Positions 7,295 through 15,985 are shown, counted from the first letter of the stretch. The stretch: 45,699 nt of DNA from Bryobacterales bacterium (GCA_003142185.1 PLOR01000014.1:1-45699), one strand, 5' to 3'. The notes: a model not told the origin generated them from the sequence alone. Numbers and translations: made by a program.

Positions 7295-9637
7295 ATGAGC
7301 TTGTCGCTGGGATTTCCCGAATTTTCGCGTGAATTGGCGCTGGCGTCGAAGCAGTCGCTCGATGCGGTGGTCTCGCGCTTTCAGGCGGCGCATGCCGATC
7401 CCGAATCGCCCGTCCGCGCCATCCACCACCAGATGGCCGCGGAAGGCGTCTATGCCGACCTGCCGGCGGCCATCCATCCCGCCCTGCGCCAGGCGCTCGA
7501 AGCGCGCGGCATCGCGCGCCTCTACTCCCATCAGGCGGAGGCTTTCGCCGCGCTCGAAGCCGGCAAGAACGTAGTGGTGGTGACGCCCACCGCCAGCGGC
7601 AAGACGCTCTGCTACAACCTGCCCGTGACCAACCGGCTGCTGGCCGACGAGGGCGCCCGCGCCATGTACCTGTTCCCGACCAAGGCGCTGGCGGAAGATC
7701 AGTTGCACGAATTCCAGGGCGCGGTGGATGCGATGGGCGCGCAAATCCGCGCCTTCACCTATGACGGCGACACCCCGCAGGACGCGCGCAAAGCCATCCG
7801 CCAGCGCGCCAACGTGGTGCTCACCAATCCGGACATGCTGCATTCCGGCATTCTGCCGCACCACACCAAGTGGGCCCGCTATTTCGAGAACCTGCGCTAT
7901 ATCGTGATCGATGAGCTGCATTATTACCGCGGCGTCTACGGCAGCCATCTGGCCAACGTGCTGCGGCGGCTGAAGCGGATCACGGAGTTCTACGGATCGC
8001 ATCCGCAATTCATCTGCTGTTCGGCCACCATCGCCAACCCGCGCGAGCTGGCCGAAACGCTCACCGGCGAGCCGTTCGAATTGGTCGAGCGCAACGGCGC
8101 GCCGCGCGGCGAGAAGTATTTCGTCTTCTACAACCCGCCGGTGGTGAATCGCCAGCTCGGCATACGCCGCAGCTACATACAAGAAGCGCGGCGGGTCGCG
8201 ATGGAATTCATCGAAAGAAATCTGCTGACGCTGGTCTTCGCCAACAACCGCCTGGCCACGGAAGTGCTCGTGACTTATTTGAAGGACGCCTGCGACCGCG
8301 GGCCGGTGCCTTCGGAAACCGTGCGCGGTTACCGCGGCGGCTACCTGCCGCGCGAGCGCCGCGAGATCGAGCGCAAGCTGCGCGATGGCGAGATCCGCGC
8401 CGTGGTGGCCACTAACGCGCTCGAATTGGGCATCGATATCGGCTCGCTGGACGCGGTGGTGATGGCCGGTTACCCGGGTACCATCGCTTCGAGCTGGCAG
8501 CGCGCCGGCCGCGCAGGCCGGCGCCAGGGCACTTCCGCGGCCGTGCTGGTGGCCTCGAGCGCCCCGCTCGATCAATACATCGTCGAACACCCGGATTACT
8601 TTTTCGGCCGCTCGCCCGAGCATGCTTATATCAACCCGGACAATCTCGAAATCCTCATCGCCCACCTGAAGTGCGCCGCCTTCGAGCTGCCCATTCGCGA
8701 CGGAGAAACTTACGGCCAGCACTCGACGGCCGATGTTTGCGCCTTCCTCGAGGAAGCCGGCTTCCTGCATCATTCGGCCGGAGCTTGGCATTGGACTTCG
8801 GACACTTATCCGGCCGATGCCACCAGCCTGCGCTCGATTTCGAGCGATAACTTCGTGGTGATCGATATCACCGGCGAGGCCGAAATAATCGCCGACGTTT
8901 CGTTCACCACCGCTCTCACCACGCTGCATGAGAAAGCCATCTATCTGCACGAAGCCCGCCAGTATCATGTCGAGCGTTTCGATTACGACGAGCGCAAGGC
9001 TTACGTGAAGCGCGTCGAGTCCGATTACTACACCGACGCCATCGATTACACGCAAGTGAAGGTGCTCGAAGAGTACGAAGGCGAGAGCTTGGCCGGCGCG
9101 CGCCGCGTGCATGGCGATGTGCGCGTCAACCGGCAGATCGTCGGCTTCAAGAAGATCAAGTTCTACACCAATGAAAACGTGGGCGCGGGCAAGCTCAACA
9201 TGCCGGAGCAGGAAATGCACACCACCGCTTTCTGGCTGCATTTCCCGGCTGCCTTTCTGGCGCGATTGGCGGAATTCACGCCGGCCGAAAAGCAAAGCGG
9301 TATCGGGGGCTTGGGCAACGCGCTGCGCACAGTGGCCGCACTGCTGCTAATGTGTGACCCGCGCGACCTGGGCGTGGCGCTGAGCGAGGAAGACGCGGCG
9401 GGCGTGGGCACGTTCGAACCCAATCTCTATCTCTACGACGCGTACCCCGGCGGCATCGGCCAGAGCGCGCCGCTCTACCGCCTGGCGCCGCGCCTACTAT
9501 CTCAGACCGCCGAACTGATCGCCGCCTGTCCATGCGACGCCGGTTGCCCCTCCTGCGTCGGCCCGACAGGCGAAACCGGCGAACGGGGGAAGCAAGCAGC
9601 AGGCAGAATTCTGGCGGAGCTGGCGGCGAGCCAGTAG
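7295..9637 (+). CDS. DEAD/DEAH helicase with DUF1998, MrfA/YprA (Hrq1-like) family
   Basis: 780-aa superfamily 2 DNA helicase. Motif I TPTASGKT lies at residues 97-104, motif II is DELH at 206-209, motif III is SATIANP, and motif VI is QRAGRAGRR. The C-terminal DUF1998 region ends in a four-cysteine cluster CPCDAGCPSC, a zinc or iron-sulfur site in this family. Bacterial MrfA is a 3'-5' helicase involved in mitomycin-type DNA damage repair. The start is uncertain: 7295 gives a family-like N-terminus, while an in-frame ATG at 7223 would add 24 charged, low-complexity residues. Neither has a good ribosome site. No MrfB-type exonuclease gene is next to it. Confidence 0.88.
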   Translation: MSLSLGFPEFSRELALASKQSLDAVVSRFQAAHADPESPVRAIHHQMAAEGVYADLPAAIHPALRQALEARGIARLYSHQAEAFAALEAGKNVVVVTPTASGKTLCYNLPVTNRLLADEGARAMYLFPTKALAEDQLHEFQGAVDAMGAQIRAFTYDGDTPQDARKAIRQRANVVLTNPDMLHSGILPHHTKWARYFENLRYIVIDELHYYRGVYGSHLANVLRRLKRITEFYGSHPQFICCSATIANPRELAETLTGEPFELVERNGAPRGEKYFVFYNPPVVNRQLGIRRSYIQEARRVAMEFIERNLLTLVFANNRLATEVLVTYLKDACDRGPVPSETVRGYRGGYLPRERREIERKLRDGEIRAVVATNALELGIDIGSLDAVVMAGYPGTIASSWQRAGRAGRRQGTSAAVLVASSAPLDQYIVEHPDYFFGRSPEHAYINPDNLEILIAHLKCAAFELPIRDGETYGQHSTADVCAFLEEAGFLHHSAGAWHWTSDTYPADATSLRSISSDNFVVIDITGEAEIIADVSFTTALTTLHEKAIYLHEARQYHVERFDYDERKAYVKRVESDYYTDAIDYTQVKVLEEYEGESLAGARRVHGDVRVNRQIVGFKKIKFYTNENVGAGKLNMPEQEMHTTAFWLHFPAAFLARLAEFTPAEKQSGIGGLGNALRTVAALLLMCDPRDLGVALSEEDAAGVGTFEPNLYLYDAYPGGIGQSAPLYRLAPRLLSQTAELIAACPCDAGCPSCVGPTGETGERGKQAAGRILAELAASQ

Positions 9638-9643
9638 GTGTGA

Positions 9644-9666
9644 GGCGAGATCGCCGGAGCGGCTCC
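9644..9666 (+). promoter_or_regulatory. Two adjacent inverted repeats before brnT, possible operator
   Basis: GGCGA-GA-TCGCC at 9644-9655 and GGAGC-G-GCTCC at 9656-9666 lie back to back, 24 nt upstream of the BrnT start. BrnA-type antitoxins autorepress, so this is a candidate binding site. The evidence is symmetry and position only. Confidence 0.3.
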
Positions 9667-9689
9667 CGATTCGCTAAACTCGACGGAAG

Positions 9690-9977
9690 ATGTGTGGAAT
9701 CGCGTTCGAGTGGGATCGAGGAAAGGATTCGGCGAACCGGCGGAAGCACGGCGTGGGATTCGCGGAGGCGAGCACCGTCTTCGACGACCCGCTTTCAATC
9801 ACGATCCCAGACCCGGAGCACGGCATCGGCGAAGAGCGTTTCGTAATCATCGGGACCTCCAGCCAGCGCAGTCTGTTGATTGTGGTTCATACTATTAGAG
9901 GAGAGCGGATCCGTTTGATCAGCGCTCGCCCTGCGACGAAGCATGAGAAACGCAACTATGAAGAAACCTCCCTCTAA
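9690..9977 (+). CDS. brnT: BrnT family toxin
   Basis: 95-aa ribonuclease-type toxin of the BrnT family. Visible marks are FEWDRGKDSANRRKHGVGF near the N-terminus, the central strand pattern ERFVIIGTSS, LLIVVHT, and the terminal IRLISARPATKHEKRNYEE, the classic BrnT ending. BrnT folds like RelE and cleaves RNA; it is neutralised by BrnA. The toxin gene comes first and overlaps the antitoxin gene by 35 nt, the usual order for this family. GGAAG directly abuts the ATG, so the exact start could shift by a few codons. Confidence 0.85.
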   Translation: MCGIAFEWDRGKDSANRRKHGVGFAEASTVFDDPLSITIPDPEHGIGEERFVIIGTSSQRSLLIVVHTIRGERIRLISARPATKHEKRNYEETSL

Positions 9978-10182
9978 GCGCCCATCCCGTGAGATGAGGG
10001 CGGAGTACGACTTTTCCGGCGGCGTTCGTGGCAAGTACGTAGACAGATACCGGCGCGGAACCAACGTGGTGCTTCTCGATCCGGAAGTGGCCGAAGCTTT
10101 TCCGGATTCCAAGTCAGTTAATGATGCGCTACGGGCGCTGGTTGCCATTGCAGCACGAGCGGAAGCTCGCAAACGTGCGTGA
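9943..10182 (+). CDS. brnA: BrnA-type antitoxin
   Basis: 79 aa. The core RAEYDFSGGVRGKYVDRY, then GTNVVLLDPEVAEAFPDSKS and VNDALRALVAIA, is the ribbon-helix-helix antitoxin pattern paired with BrnT toxins. It probably binds both the toxin and the operon promoter. The ATG at 9943 lies inside the toxin gene; a second ATG at 9958 would shorten the protein by five residues. It ends 70 nt before the convergent peptide transporter gene. Confidence 0.83.
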   Translation: MRNATMKKPPSKRPSREMRAEYDFSGGVRGKYVDRYRRGTNVVLLDPEVAEAFPDSKSVNDALRALVAIAARAEARKRA

Positions 10183-10252
10183 TCGCGACCCTGTCGAGAA
10201 GTCCCCGATCATTCCGCCCGGAAAAGCTGCCCCACGAACAGCGTGCCCCGCT

Positions 10253-11764
10253 TCAATTCACGCCGGACATCAGCCGCACCGTCGGCCGAATGAGAATCAC
10301 CAGCACTAACGCGGCGACGATGGTGCAGCCGGCCACGATGCCGAAAAGCGATGGCAGCGGTATCGAGCTATAGAGCGACGCGGCTTTGCCCGCCAGCCAG
10401 TTGCCGATGCTGATCGAGAGGAACCAGATCCCCATCATGAAACCGGCTGCGCGCGCGGGCGCCAGCTTGGTCATGGCGCTCAACCCCACCGGGCTCAGGC
10501 ACAGCTCGCCGATGGTCTGCATGAAGTATGTGCCGGTGAGCCACCACGACGATACCAGCGCGCCGTGCGCCGCCATCATGGAAGCGGGCACCAGGATGGC
10601 CAGCGCCAGGCCCGCCCAGAGCAGGCCCATCGAAAACTTGGCCGGGCTGGAAGGCTCGGCGTGGCGGCGATTCAGCGCCATCCAGAGCCACGCGAACACC
10701 GGGGCCAGCGCAATCACGAAAATCGGCTGTACGAACTGAAACCAGCTCGCGGGGAATTCGAACCCGAAGATGTGACGGTCCGTGCTGCGTTCGGCGAAAA
10801 GGCTGAGCGACGAGCCGGCCTGCTCAAAGGAGGCCCAGAAAACCGCCGACGCCACGAAGAGCACCAGGATGGCCGCCGACCGCTTGCGTTCTTCCGCCGT
10901 CCAGGTGTGCGAGAAAATCAGCCACGTAAACACTACCACCGGGATGCCCAGCAAGGCCCAACCCAGCGAATCGGAGATCAGCGCGACCGTGAAGGCGATC
11001 ACGCCGGTGGCCCCCAGCACGCCAAGCGCGGCAAACACCGCCAAGCCGGCGCCCAGCGCCCATAGGGCGTTGCGCCGCTGCCGGGCGTCCTTCGCCGCAT
11101 CGCCGGTAGACGCGGGCCGCAGGCCGGCATCGCCCAGATACTTGCCGCCGAGCACATATTGAATCAGACCGGCCAGCATCCCCAGGCCGGCCAACCCGAA
11201 CCCCAGACGCCAACTGATCCGCTCTCCCACCCAGCCGCAGAAGATGGGGGAAATCAGCGCGCCGATATTGATCCCCATGTAGAAAATGGAAAAACCGGAA
11301 TCGCGCCGCGGATCGCCCTGCCGGTAGAGTTGCCCCACAATGGTGCTGACGTTGCCTTTGAGCAGGCCCGTGCCCACCATGAGCAGTACCAGCGCCAGAT
11401 AGAACGCGCCCTGACTAGGCCCCATCAGACAGAACTCGCCGGCGGCGATGAACAAGCCGCCCAGAAGCACGGCGCGCTGTTGACCGACGATGCGGTCCGC
11501 CACCCATCCGCCGCCCAGGCACAGCAGGTAGACCATGGCGGTATAGAGGCCATAGACCGCGCCGGCCTTATCGTCGTTGAAGCCGAGCCCACCCTTGACG
11601 ATTTTGTCGGTCATGTAAAAGATGAGGATGGCGCGCATGCCGTAGTAGCTAAAGCGCTCCCACATCTCGGTGAAGAACAGCGTGGCGAGTCCGCGCGGAT
11701 GGCCGAAAAACCGGGTGTCGTACTGGGCCTGGGAAGGTTGCGCGTCGGGCGGCGTGGTCGTCAT
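10253..11764 (-). CDS. POT/PTR family proton-coupled oligopeptide transporter
   Basis: 503-aa inner-membrane transporter with about 12-14 hydrophobic helices. The N-terminal signature EMWERFSYYGMRAIL contains the ExxERFxYY motif that couples proton and peptide binding in the POT family. The second family signature is seen around FSIFYMGINIGALISP. These carriers import di- and tripeptides with protons. The gene stands alone, convergent with the BrnTA pair and divergent from the ECF sigma operon. A long palindromic repeat lies in the shared upstream region. Confidence 0.92.
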   Translation of the reverse strand: MTTTPPDAQPSQAQYDTRFFGHPRGLATLFFTEMWERFSYYGMRAILIFYMTDKIVKGGLGFNDDKAGAVYGLYTAMVYLLCLGGGWVADRIVGQQRAVLLGGLFIAAGEFCLMGPSQGAFYLALVLLMVGTGLLKGNVSTIVGQLYRQGDPRRDSGFSIFYMGINIGALISPIFCGWVGERISWRLGFGLAGLGMLAGLIQYVLGGKYLGDAGLRPASTGDAAKDARQRRNALWALGAGLAVFAALGVLGATGVIAFTVALISDSLGWALLGIPVVVFTWLIFSHTWTAEERKRSAAILVLFVASAVFWASFEQAGSSLSLFAERSTDRHIFGFEFPASWFQFVQPIFVIALAPVFAWLWMALNRRHAEPSSPAKFSMGLLWAGLALAILVPASMMAAHGALVSSWWLTGTYFMQTIGELCLSPVGLSAMTKLAPARAAGFMMGIWFLSISIGNWLAGKAASLYSSIPLPSLFGIVAGCTIVAALVLVILIRPTVRLMSGVN

Positions 11765-11792
11765 GGAAAGGTCTTAGGGGCCAGTGTAGCAT

Positions 11793-11885
11793 CGTGGGGC
11801 AGACCCCCTGGTCTGCGACGCCCTCGTCCCGCTCCCGGAAAGGCCGACGAGGGCGTCGGCCGCGGACCAGGGGGTCCGCCCCACG
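11793..11885. repeat. Long REP-like inverted repeat
   Basis: Arms at 11793-11828 and 11846-11885 are near-perfect inverted copies: GTGGGGCAGACCCCCTGG against CCAGGGGGTCCGCCCCAC, continuing through GACGCCCTCGTC. The loop is about 17 nt. It lies between the divergent transporter and sigma factor genes, and its GTGGGGC outer edge matches the other REP-like elements in this window. Confidence 0.75.
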
Positions 11886-11933
11886 AAAATCGCATCCACG
11901 CTTTTGCCCCGCCGGCAGTTTATCTGATAGAGG

Positions 11934-12518
11934 ATGAAAGTTCTGGCATTGGCGACGGTGGAAGCGGGCGACCAACCGGAAGGCTGGGACAGCGTGCTCG
12001 CAGCCGCGCGCGCCGGCGACCGCGCGGCATTCGATCTGCTAATGCGCCGCCATGAACGCCTGGTGCTGGGGACGGCCTACCGTCTGGCCGGCAATCTCGA
12101 GGACGCGCAGGACGCCTCGCAGGAGGTGTTCCTGCGGCTTTATCGCAACCTCGCGAAGCTCGACAGCGGTAACCTGGCCGCATGGCTCTACCGGGTAACG
12201 GTGAATGTGTGCCACGATGCACGGCGGCGCCGGCCGGGCACGGTTCCGGTGGACGACGCACCGGAATTGGCCGCCGCAGGTGACGATCCGCAGCAGAGCG
12301 CGGACGAGGCCGAGCGGCGGGCGCTGCTGCTGCGCAGTTTGCGCGTGCTCTCCGAAAAGGAACGCGCCGCGTTGGTGCTGCGCGACCTGGAAGGGCTTTC
12401 CACCGCCGAGGTGGCGGGCGTCTTGGGATCGAGCGTCGGCACCGTCCGCTCGCAGATTTCGAAAGCTAGATTGAAGATGCGGGATTTTGTGGAGCGCTAT
12501 TCGCGGAGGCGCTTATGA
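11934..12518 (+). CDS. ECF-type RNA polymerase sigma factor
   Basis: 194 aa. Region 2 (about 25-95) contains RHERLVLGTAYRLAGNLEDAQDASQEVFLRLYRN, and region 4 (about 132-185) contains LSEKERAALVLRDLEGLSTAEVAGVLGSSVGTVRSQISKAR. There is no region 3, as expected for group 4 sigma factors. It directs polymerase to stress or envelope genes, which cannot be identified here. The anti-sigma gene starts inside its stop (ATGA), so the two are made together. AGAGG directly abuts the ATG. No GAAC-type autoregulated promoter was evident upstream. Confidence 0.92.
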   Translation: MKVLALATVEAGDQPEGWDSVLAAARAGDRAAFDLLMRRHERLVLGTAYRLAGNLEDAQDASQEVFLRLYRNLAKLDSGNLAAWLYRVTVNVCHDARRRRPGTVPVDDAPELAAAGDDPQQSADEAERRALLLRSLRVLSEKERAALVLRDLEGLSTAEVAGVLGSSVGTVRSQISKARLKMRDFVERYSRRRL

Positions 12519-13138
12519 GTTGTGCAATTTGGGAAGAACGGGTCGCGCTCTTTGCGGGTGGCGACTTGGGAACCGCCGAGGCCGCCGGCGTCGAGCGGCA
12601 TTTGAGCCAGTGCGCAGCGTGCAACGCTCTGGCGGCGGATTTGCGCGTGGAGCTCGACGGATTGCGCCAAGTACACGCGGAACCGTTGGCAGCGGAGCAC
12701 TACGCCGCCGTCCGCGGCCGGGTGCTGGCGGAGCTGGCAAAACCGCCGCGCCAGCGTGCGGCGAGGGCGTGGGCGTGGGCCGCTGCGCTGGCCGCTGCCG
12801 CGGCCGCCGTGTTGGTGGTGATGATGAAGCCGGCCGCGGTGCCAGTGCCCGACGTGCTGCGCCTGGTGGCTAGCGCGCCGGCAGTGGAACGGAGCCGGGC
12901 CCAGAGGGCACCCCGTAAGGGAGCGGTCATTTCCACGCATGTTCGGCGTCGGCGGGTGCGGGGGGCTGTCCCATCCGCCATCGAGGAGCGGAAGTTGGAG
13001 GTGGCCGAAGTCGTCACGCCACCAGCGCCAGTGCCGCCAGCCGTCGAAGATCCCCCGGTGCGCATGGTGCAATTGGCGACCGACGATCCCAACGTAGTGA
13101 TCTATTGGCTATTCGAAGCAAAGGGAGAAGAACGATGA
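12515..13138 (+). CDS. Zinc-finger (ZAS) transmembrane anti-sigma factor
   Basis: 207 aa. The N-terminal anti-sigma zinc motif is H29-x3-C33-x2-C36 (HLSQCAAC), with a further cysteine at residue 3. A single membrane helix follows at about 85-105 (an Ala/Val-rich stretch after ARAWAWAAAL). The remainder, Pro- and Arg-rich, would be periplasmic and ends NVVIYWLFEAKGEER. It should hold the ECF sigma factor at the membrane until a signal arrives. It overlaps the sigma gene and the following gene by 4 nt each. Similar ending sequences ('DDPNVVIYWL') are usual in acidobacterial and deltaproteobacterial anti-sigma factors. Confidence 0.85.
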   Translation: MSCAIWEERVALFAGGDLGTAEAAGVERHLSQCAACNALAADLRVELDGLRQVHAEPLAAEHYAAVRGRVLAELAKPPRQRAARAWAWAAALAAAAAAVLVVMMKPAAVPVPDVLRLVASAPAVERSRAQRAPRKGAVISTHVRRRRVRGAVPSAIEERKLEVAEVVTPPAPVPPAVEDPPVRMVQLATDDPNVVIYWLFEAKGEER

Positions 13139-13953
13139 AACGAATCGCTGCAGTATTGATGTTGGCTGCCATGTCTCTGGCGGCGCAGGATAACAAGAAC
13201 GCGCAATCGAAACCCACCGCATCCGACGAGACGATAAACAAGATGGCGGAAGAGCGGCTGGCGCGGAAGGCCGGCCCGGTTGAGAAGCTCTTCGTGCTGA
13301 AGTACGCCGACCCTAACCAGGTGGCTCATCTGGTGGGAGCGCTGGGAGGCTCGACCGCGACCGGTACCCACATGCAAGCCGTCGCCGTGACGGCGGATAG
13401 AGTTGCAATGGCAGTGATCGAGGATGCCATCAAGCAGTTGGATGTTCCGTCGGCTGCGCCCAAGAACATTGAGCTGACGGTCAACCTGATCGTGGGCACG
13501 GACGCCGAGAGCAGTCTGGGCAATTCCGTGCCCAAGGAACTGGAGAGCGTGGTGGCACAGCTCAAAGGCGCGTTTCCATTCAAGAATTACCGGCAAGTAG
13601 ATCAGATTGAGCTGCGGACCCGCACCGGGGAACGCGCGGAGACCAGGAGCGAGGGAGCTGTGGTCTCGAAGGATTCGCTGCCTGTGTACGTGCCGGAATC
13701 GGGACCGGCGAGACCCCAAGCCACAACGATCACAACCAGCTTCAACATTCATTCCGCCGGGCTGGCGCCAGATGGATCGACGGTGCGGCTGGACGGCATG
13801 GAGGCGTCTATCAATTGGCCCGGCATTGCCAATAACTTGAAGCTCGACGCCAGCGTGGACGTGAAAGAGGGCCAGAAAGCGGTGGTCGGACGGATTGGCG
13901 TCGCGCACGACCAAGCCTTGTTCGTAGTGCTGACCGCCCATGTAGTACAGTAG
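13135..13953 (+). CDS. Exported secretin-N-domain-like protein of the sigma operon
   Basis: 272 aa. The start was placed at the ATG at 13135, behind a GGGAGAAGAA ribosome site, overlapping the anti-sigma stop by 4 nt. A short signal peptide (AAVLMLAAMSLAAQ) precedes a segment at about 50-105 that resembles the secretin NolW/N1 fold: EKLFVLKYADPNQVAHLVG, then AVAVTADRVAMAVIEDAIKQLD. The later part (IELTVNLIV, TTSFNIHSAGL) is beta-rich. No secretin pore domain is present, so it is not itself a channel. The coupling suggests it acts with, or is sensed by, the sigma/anti-sigma pair. Confidence 0.7.
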   Translation: MKRIAAVLMLAAMSLAAQDNKNAQSKPTASDETINKMAEERLARKAGPVEKLFVLKYADPNQVAHLVGALGGSTATGTHMQAVAVTADRVAMAVIEDAIKQLDVPSAAPKNIELTVNLIVGTDAESSLGNSVPKELESVVAQLKGAFPFKNYRQVDQIELRTRTGERAETRSEGAVVSKDSLPVYVPESGPARPQATTITTSFNIHSAGLAPDGSTVRLDGMEASINWPGIANNLKLDASVDVKEGQKAVVGRIGVAHDQALFVVLTAHVVQ

Positions 13954-13960
13954 CCCTTGC

Positions 13961-14004
13961 GCGGTGGACCGGTAGCGCCGGCGGTCTTGCCGCCGGTCCG
14001 CCGC
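13961..14004. repeat. GC-rich double hairpin repeat
   Basis: Outer arms GCGGTGGACCGG (13961-13972) and CCGGTCCGCCGC (13993-14004) pair with one mismatch. Inside them CCGGCGG and CCGCCGG form a second stem with the loop TCTTG. The element starts 8 nt after the secretin-like gene stop. There is no T-tract, so a REP-type element is likelier than a Rho-independent terminator. Confidence 0.55.
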
Positions 14005-14059
14005 CCGTGTCCGTCGCCCGCTGTTTGCCGCCGTGGGTTGTGATACAGTGCAGGATAAG

Positions 14060-14536
14060 ATGGCATCCAGAAGCGTCAACAAAGTCATACTACTCGGAAA
14101 TCTCGGCAAGGACGCCGAGACCAAGTTCACGGCCAGCGGAATCTCAGTTTCCAAGTTTTCGCTCGCCACGGGCCGGCGCCAGAAAGACGCGCAGACCGGT
14201 GAGTGGAAGGACATCACCGATTGGCACAACATCGTCATGTGGAAGACGGAGAACGTCGCTAACTATCTGCTGAAAGGCAAGCAGATCTATCTCGAGGGCC
14301 GGATCGAGACCCGCAGTTATGAGGACAAGGAAAACCAGAAGAAGTACATCACCGAAGTGGTCTGCGACGCCAACAGCCTGGTGCTTCTCGGTGGAGGCAG
14401 CCGCGAAGGCGGCGCTCCCGGCGGCGATCCGGACCGCGTGGTCTCGATGCCTCGCGCCGGCGCCCGCCCGCAATCCGCGCCCTCCGCGCCCGACGACATG
14501 AACCAGGGCATCACCGACGACGACGTGCCGTTCTAG
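14060..14536 (+). CDS. ssb: Single-stranded DNA-binding protein
   Basis: 158 aa. The start at 14060 follows AGGA with 4 nt spacing and gives the canonical N-terminus ASRSVNKVILLGNLGKDAE; the frame extends upstream to 14033 without support. The OB fold covers about 1-112 (WHNIVMWKTENVANYLLKGK, YLEGRIETRSYED). A Gly/Pro-rich linker leads to the acidic tip DDDVPF, which recruits replication and repair proteins. It binds ssDNA as a tetramer. It is monocistronic, convergent with the hydrolase gene. Confidence 0.95.
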   Translation: MASRSVNKVILLGNLGKDAETKFTASGISVSKFSLATGRRQKDAQTGEWKDITDWHNIVMWKTENVANYLLKGKQIYLEGRIETRSYEDKENQKKYITEVVCDANSLVLLGGGSREGGAPGGDPDRVVSMPRAGARPQSAPSAPDDMNQGITDDDVPF

Positions 14537-14610
14537 AGAAGGTTGAACACTGCCGCGCGGCGATCACGGGCCATACTTCCGGCTGCCTGCCCCGGCGTTC
14601 GCCTCGCGCT

Positions 14611-15621
14611 TCACTGGAGGAACCAGTTTCGAGCGTCCTCGAAGATCCCCCTCCATCCGTCGCGTCCTGGCTGGTCGGCGATCTGGAAGGCGTGGTCCGC
14701 TCCGGCGATCCGGCGGAGGGTCACGTCCCGGCCCTTGGCCAGGAGCGTCGCGTATAGAACGTCGGATCCGGCCACGGACGCGTTCCGGTCCGCGGTTCCC
14801 TGCGCGATGAATACGCGCGCTTTCGTCTGGAGTAACTCCTCCATCGTCGATGAACTCCAGAAGGTTGACCAGCGCCGGTATGGATGGCCCAGGAAGTACT
14901 TGTCGGGGTTGTCCGGATCGGATTCAATTGCCGCCACATCGGCCAGCAGCCGTACCGTCTGCTGGTCGGGGTCCTGCGGCGAGTCTTCGTAGAGGTGGCC
15001 GTCCCGGGCGGATTCCAAAAGGCCGAAGAGCTGCGTGGGGCCGTCGCCTGCCAGCGAGGCGACATGGGTCACAAACCGGTTCATCGCAGCCACGCGGGCC
15101 GCGACGATCCCGCCTTCCGAACTCCCGATCGTCAGGCATCGGCTCGGGTCGCACAGGGGCAACTCGCGCGCCGCGCGCAGAGCGGCCGAGACGGCCTCCG
15201 CCCACCGTTCCAGGGTGTGCTCACGGCGAAACTCGGCCGAAGCCTGCGATGTTAGGTTGCTGTTTGCGTGGTGTTCCAGGAACTCGACCCCGGGCTTCTC
15301 CACGATCACGAGGTGCGCCTTTCCCGTGAAAATCTCCCTGTCCGCCCGATGGGCCTCGCGGGTCCGCCCATCGATGCGAATGAAATTCGAATACGCTCCG
15401 GAACCCAGGATCGAGACGACCAGCGGCAACCGTTCGGCCTGGTCGCCGCTGACGTAGAACGTGATCCGCCGGTCGAAACGGTCCAGCGTGTAATAGCGCG
15501 TGTAAGATATGTCCGGCGGCGATTGCGGGTCTTTCGCCGGCTGATACCGGCTCTGCGCACTCACGGCGGACAACAGGGCGAAGATCGGAGCGAGGTTGCG
15601 AGTTGCGGTTGAGATCCACAT
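14611..15621 (-). CDS. Exported alpha/beta hydrolase
   Basis: 336 aa with a signal peptide (LAPIFALLSAVSAQS). The nucleophile elbow GSSEGG puts the serine at residue 168; the acid is probably in GTADRNA and the base in GADHAF, in the correct alpha/beta hydrolase order. LVVSILGSGAYSNF matches the oxyanion-hole strand. The substrate is unknown; the layout resembles prolyl-oligopeptidase or dienelactone-hydrolase-like esterases. The start codon overlaps a perfect palindrome (15621-15636), which suggests repressor control of this single gene. Confidence 0.78.
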   Translation of the reverse strand: MWISTATRNLAPIFALLSAVSAQSRYQPAKDPQSPPDISYTRYYTLDRFDRRITFYVSGDQAERLPLVVSILGSGAYSNFIRIDGRTREAHRADREIFTGKAHLVIVEKPGVEFLEHHANSNLTSQASAEFRREHTLERWAEAVSAALRAARELPLCDPSRCLTIGSSEGGIVAARVAAMNRFVTHVASLAGDGPTQLFGLLESARDGHLYEDSPQDPDQQTVRLLADVAAIESDPDNPDKYFLGHPYRRWSTFWSSSTMEELLQTKARVFIAQGTADRNASVAGSDVLYATLLAKGRDVTLRRIAGADHAFQIADQPGRDGWRGIFEDARNWFLQ

Positions 15622-15636
15622 GCTAAAAATTTAGCA
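15621..15636 (-). promoter_or_regulatory. Palindrome over the hydrolase start codon
   Basis: TGCTAAA-AA-TTTAGCA is a perfect 7+2+7 palindrome, AT-rich in a GC-rich setting. Its edge overlaps the A of the hydrolase ATG. A repressor bound here would block initiation or translation. No regulator gene lies next to it. Confidence 0.4.
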
Positions 15637-15696
15637 CATTGCGGCTTGGCGGGCCAGTGCACCCGCGGCGATACCGAATCGAAGTGTTCCGTTCGC

Positions 15697-15852
15697 CTAC
15701 TGCATCACCCACAGCATGACGAGGAAGAACAGCACCATCAGCACGCCGATGGCGAGCCACACAAATACGTAGAAGCGTTCTTGTTCGGGCGGCGGGGTGC
15801 TGATGCCGATGGTGCAGTGCAGCCCGCGCATCAGCTTAATCAGGAATCGCAT
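15697..15852 (-). CDS. Small single-pass membrane protein
   Basis: 51 aa starting MRFLIKLMRGLHCTIGIST, with one C-terminal membrane helix (FVWLAIGVLMVLFFLVMLWV). A strong AGGAGAG ribosome site lies upstream; it is 5 nt from an in-frame TTG and 11 nt from the ATG chosen here, so the protein may carry two more residues at its start. The reading frame extends upstream to 15978 through repeat-like sequence and is not coding there. Function unknown. It follows the zinc-binding protein gene on the same strand. Confidence 0.5.
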   Translation of the reverse strand: MRFLIKLMRGLHCTIGISTPPPEQERFYVFVWLAIGVLMVLFFLVMLWVMQ

Positions 15853-15985
15853 CAACAATTCGGCTCTCCTGGGTTTGGTCACCGGCGCCGGCGAGGATCT
15901 GGCGGCCGGGAGACTGGGATTAGATTTACCAACTCCGGTGCCCGGCCGGGCTCGCCGCCCGGCTGGACCGATTGACAATCGGTCC

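Noticed and set aside
6980-9295. A 771-codon minus-strand frame opposite the helicase.
   Set aside because: The helicase frame carries all SF2 motifs; the antisense frame is an artefact of codon bias.
14537-14610. Search for a terminator between the convergent ssb and hydrolase genes.
   Set aside because: No stable hairpin with a T-tract is visible there.
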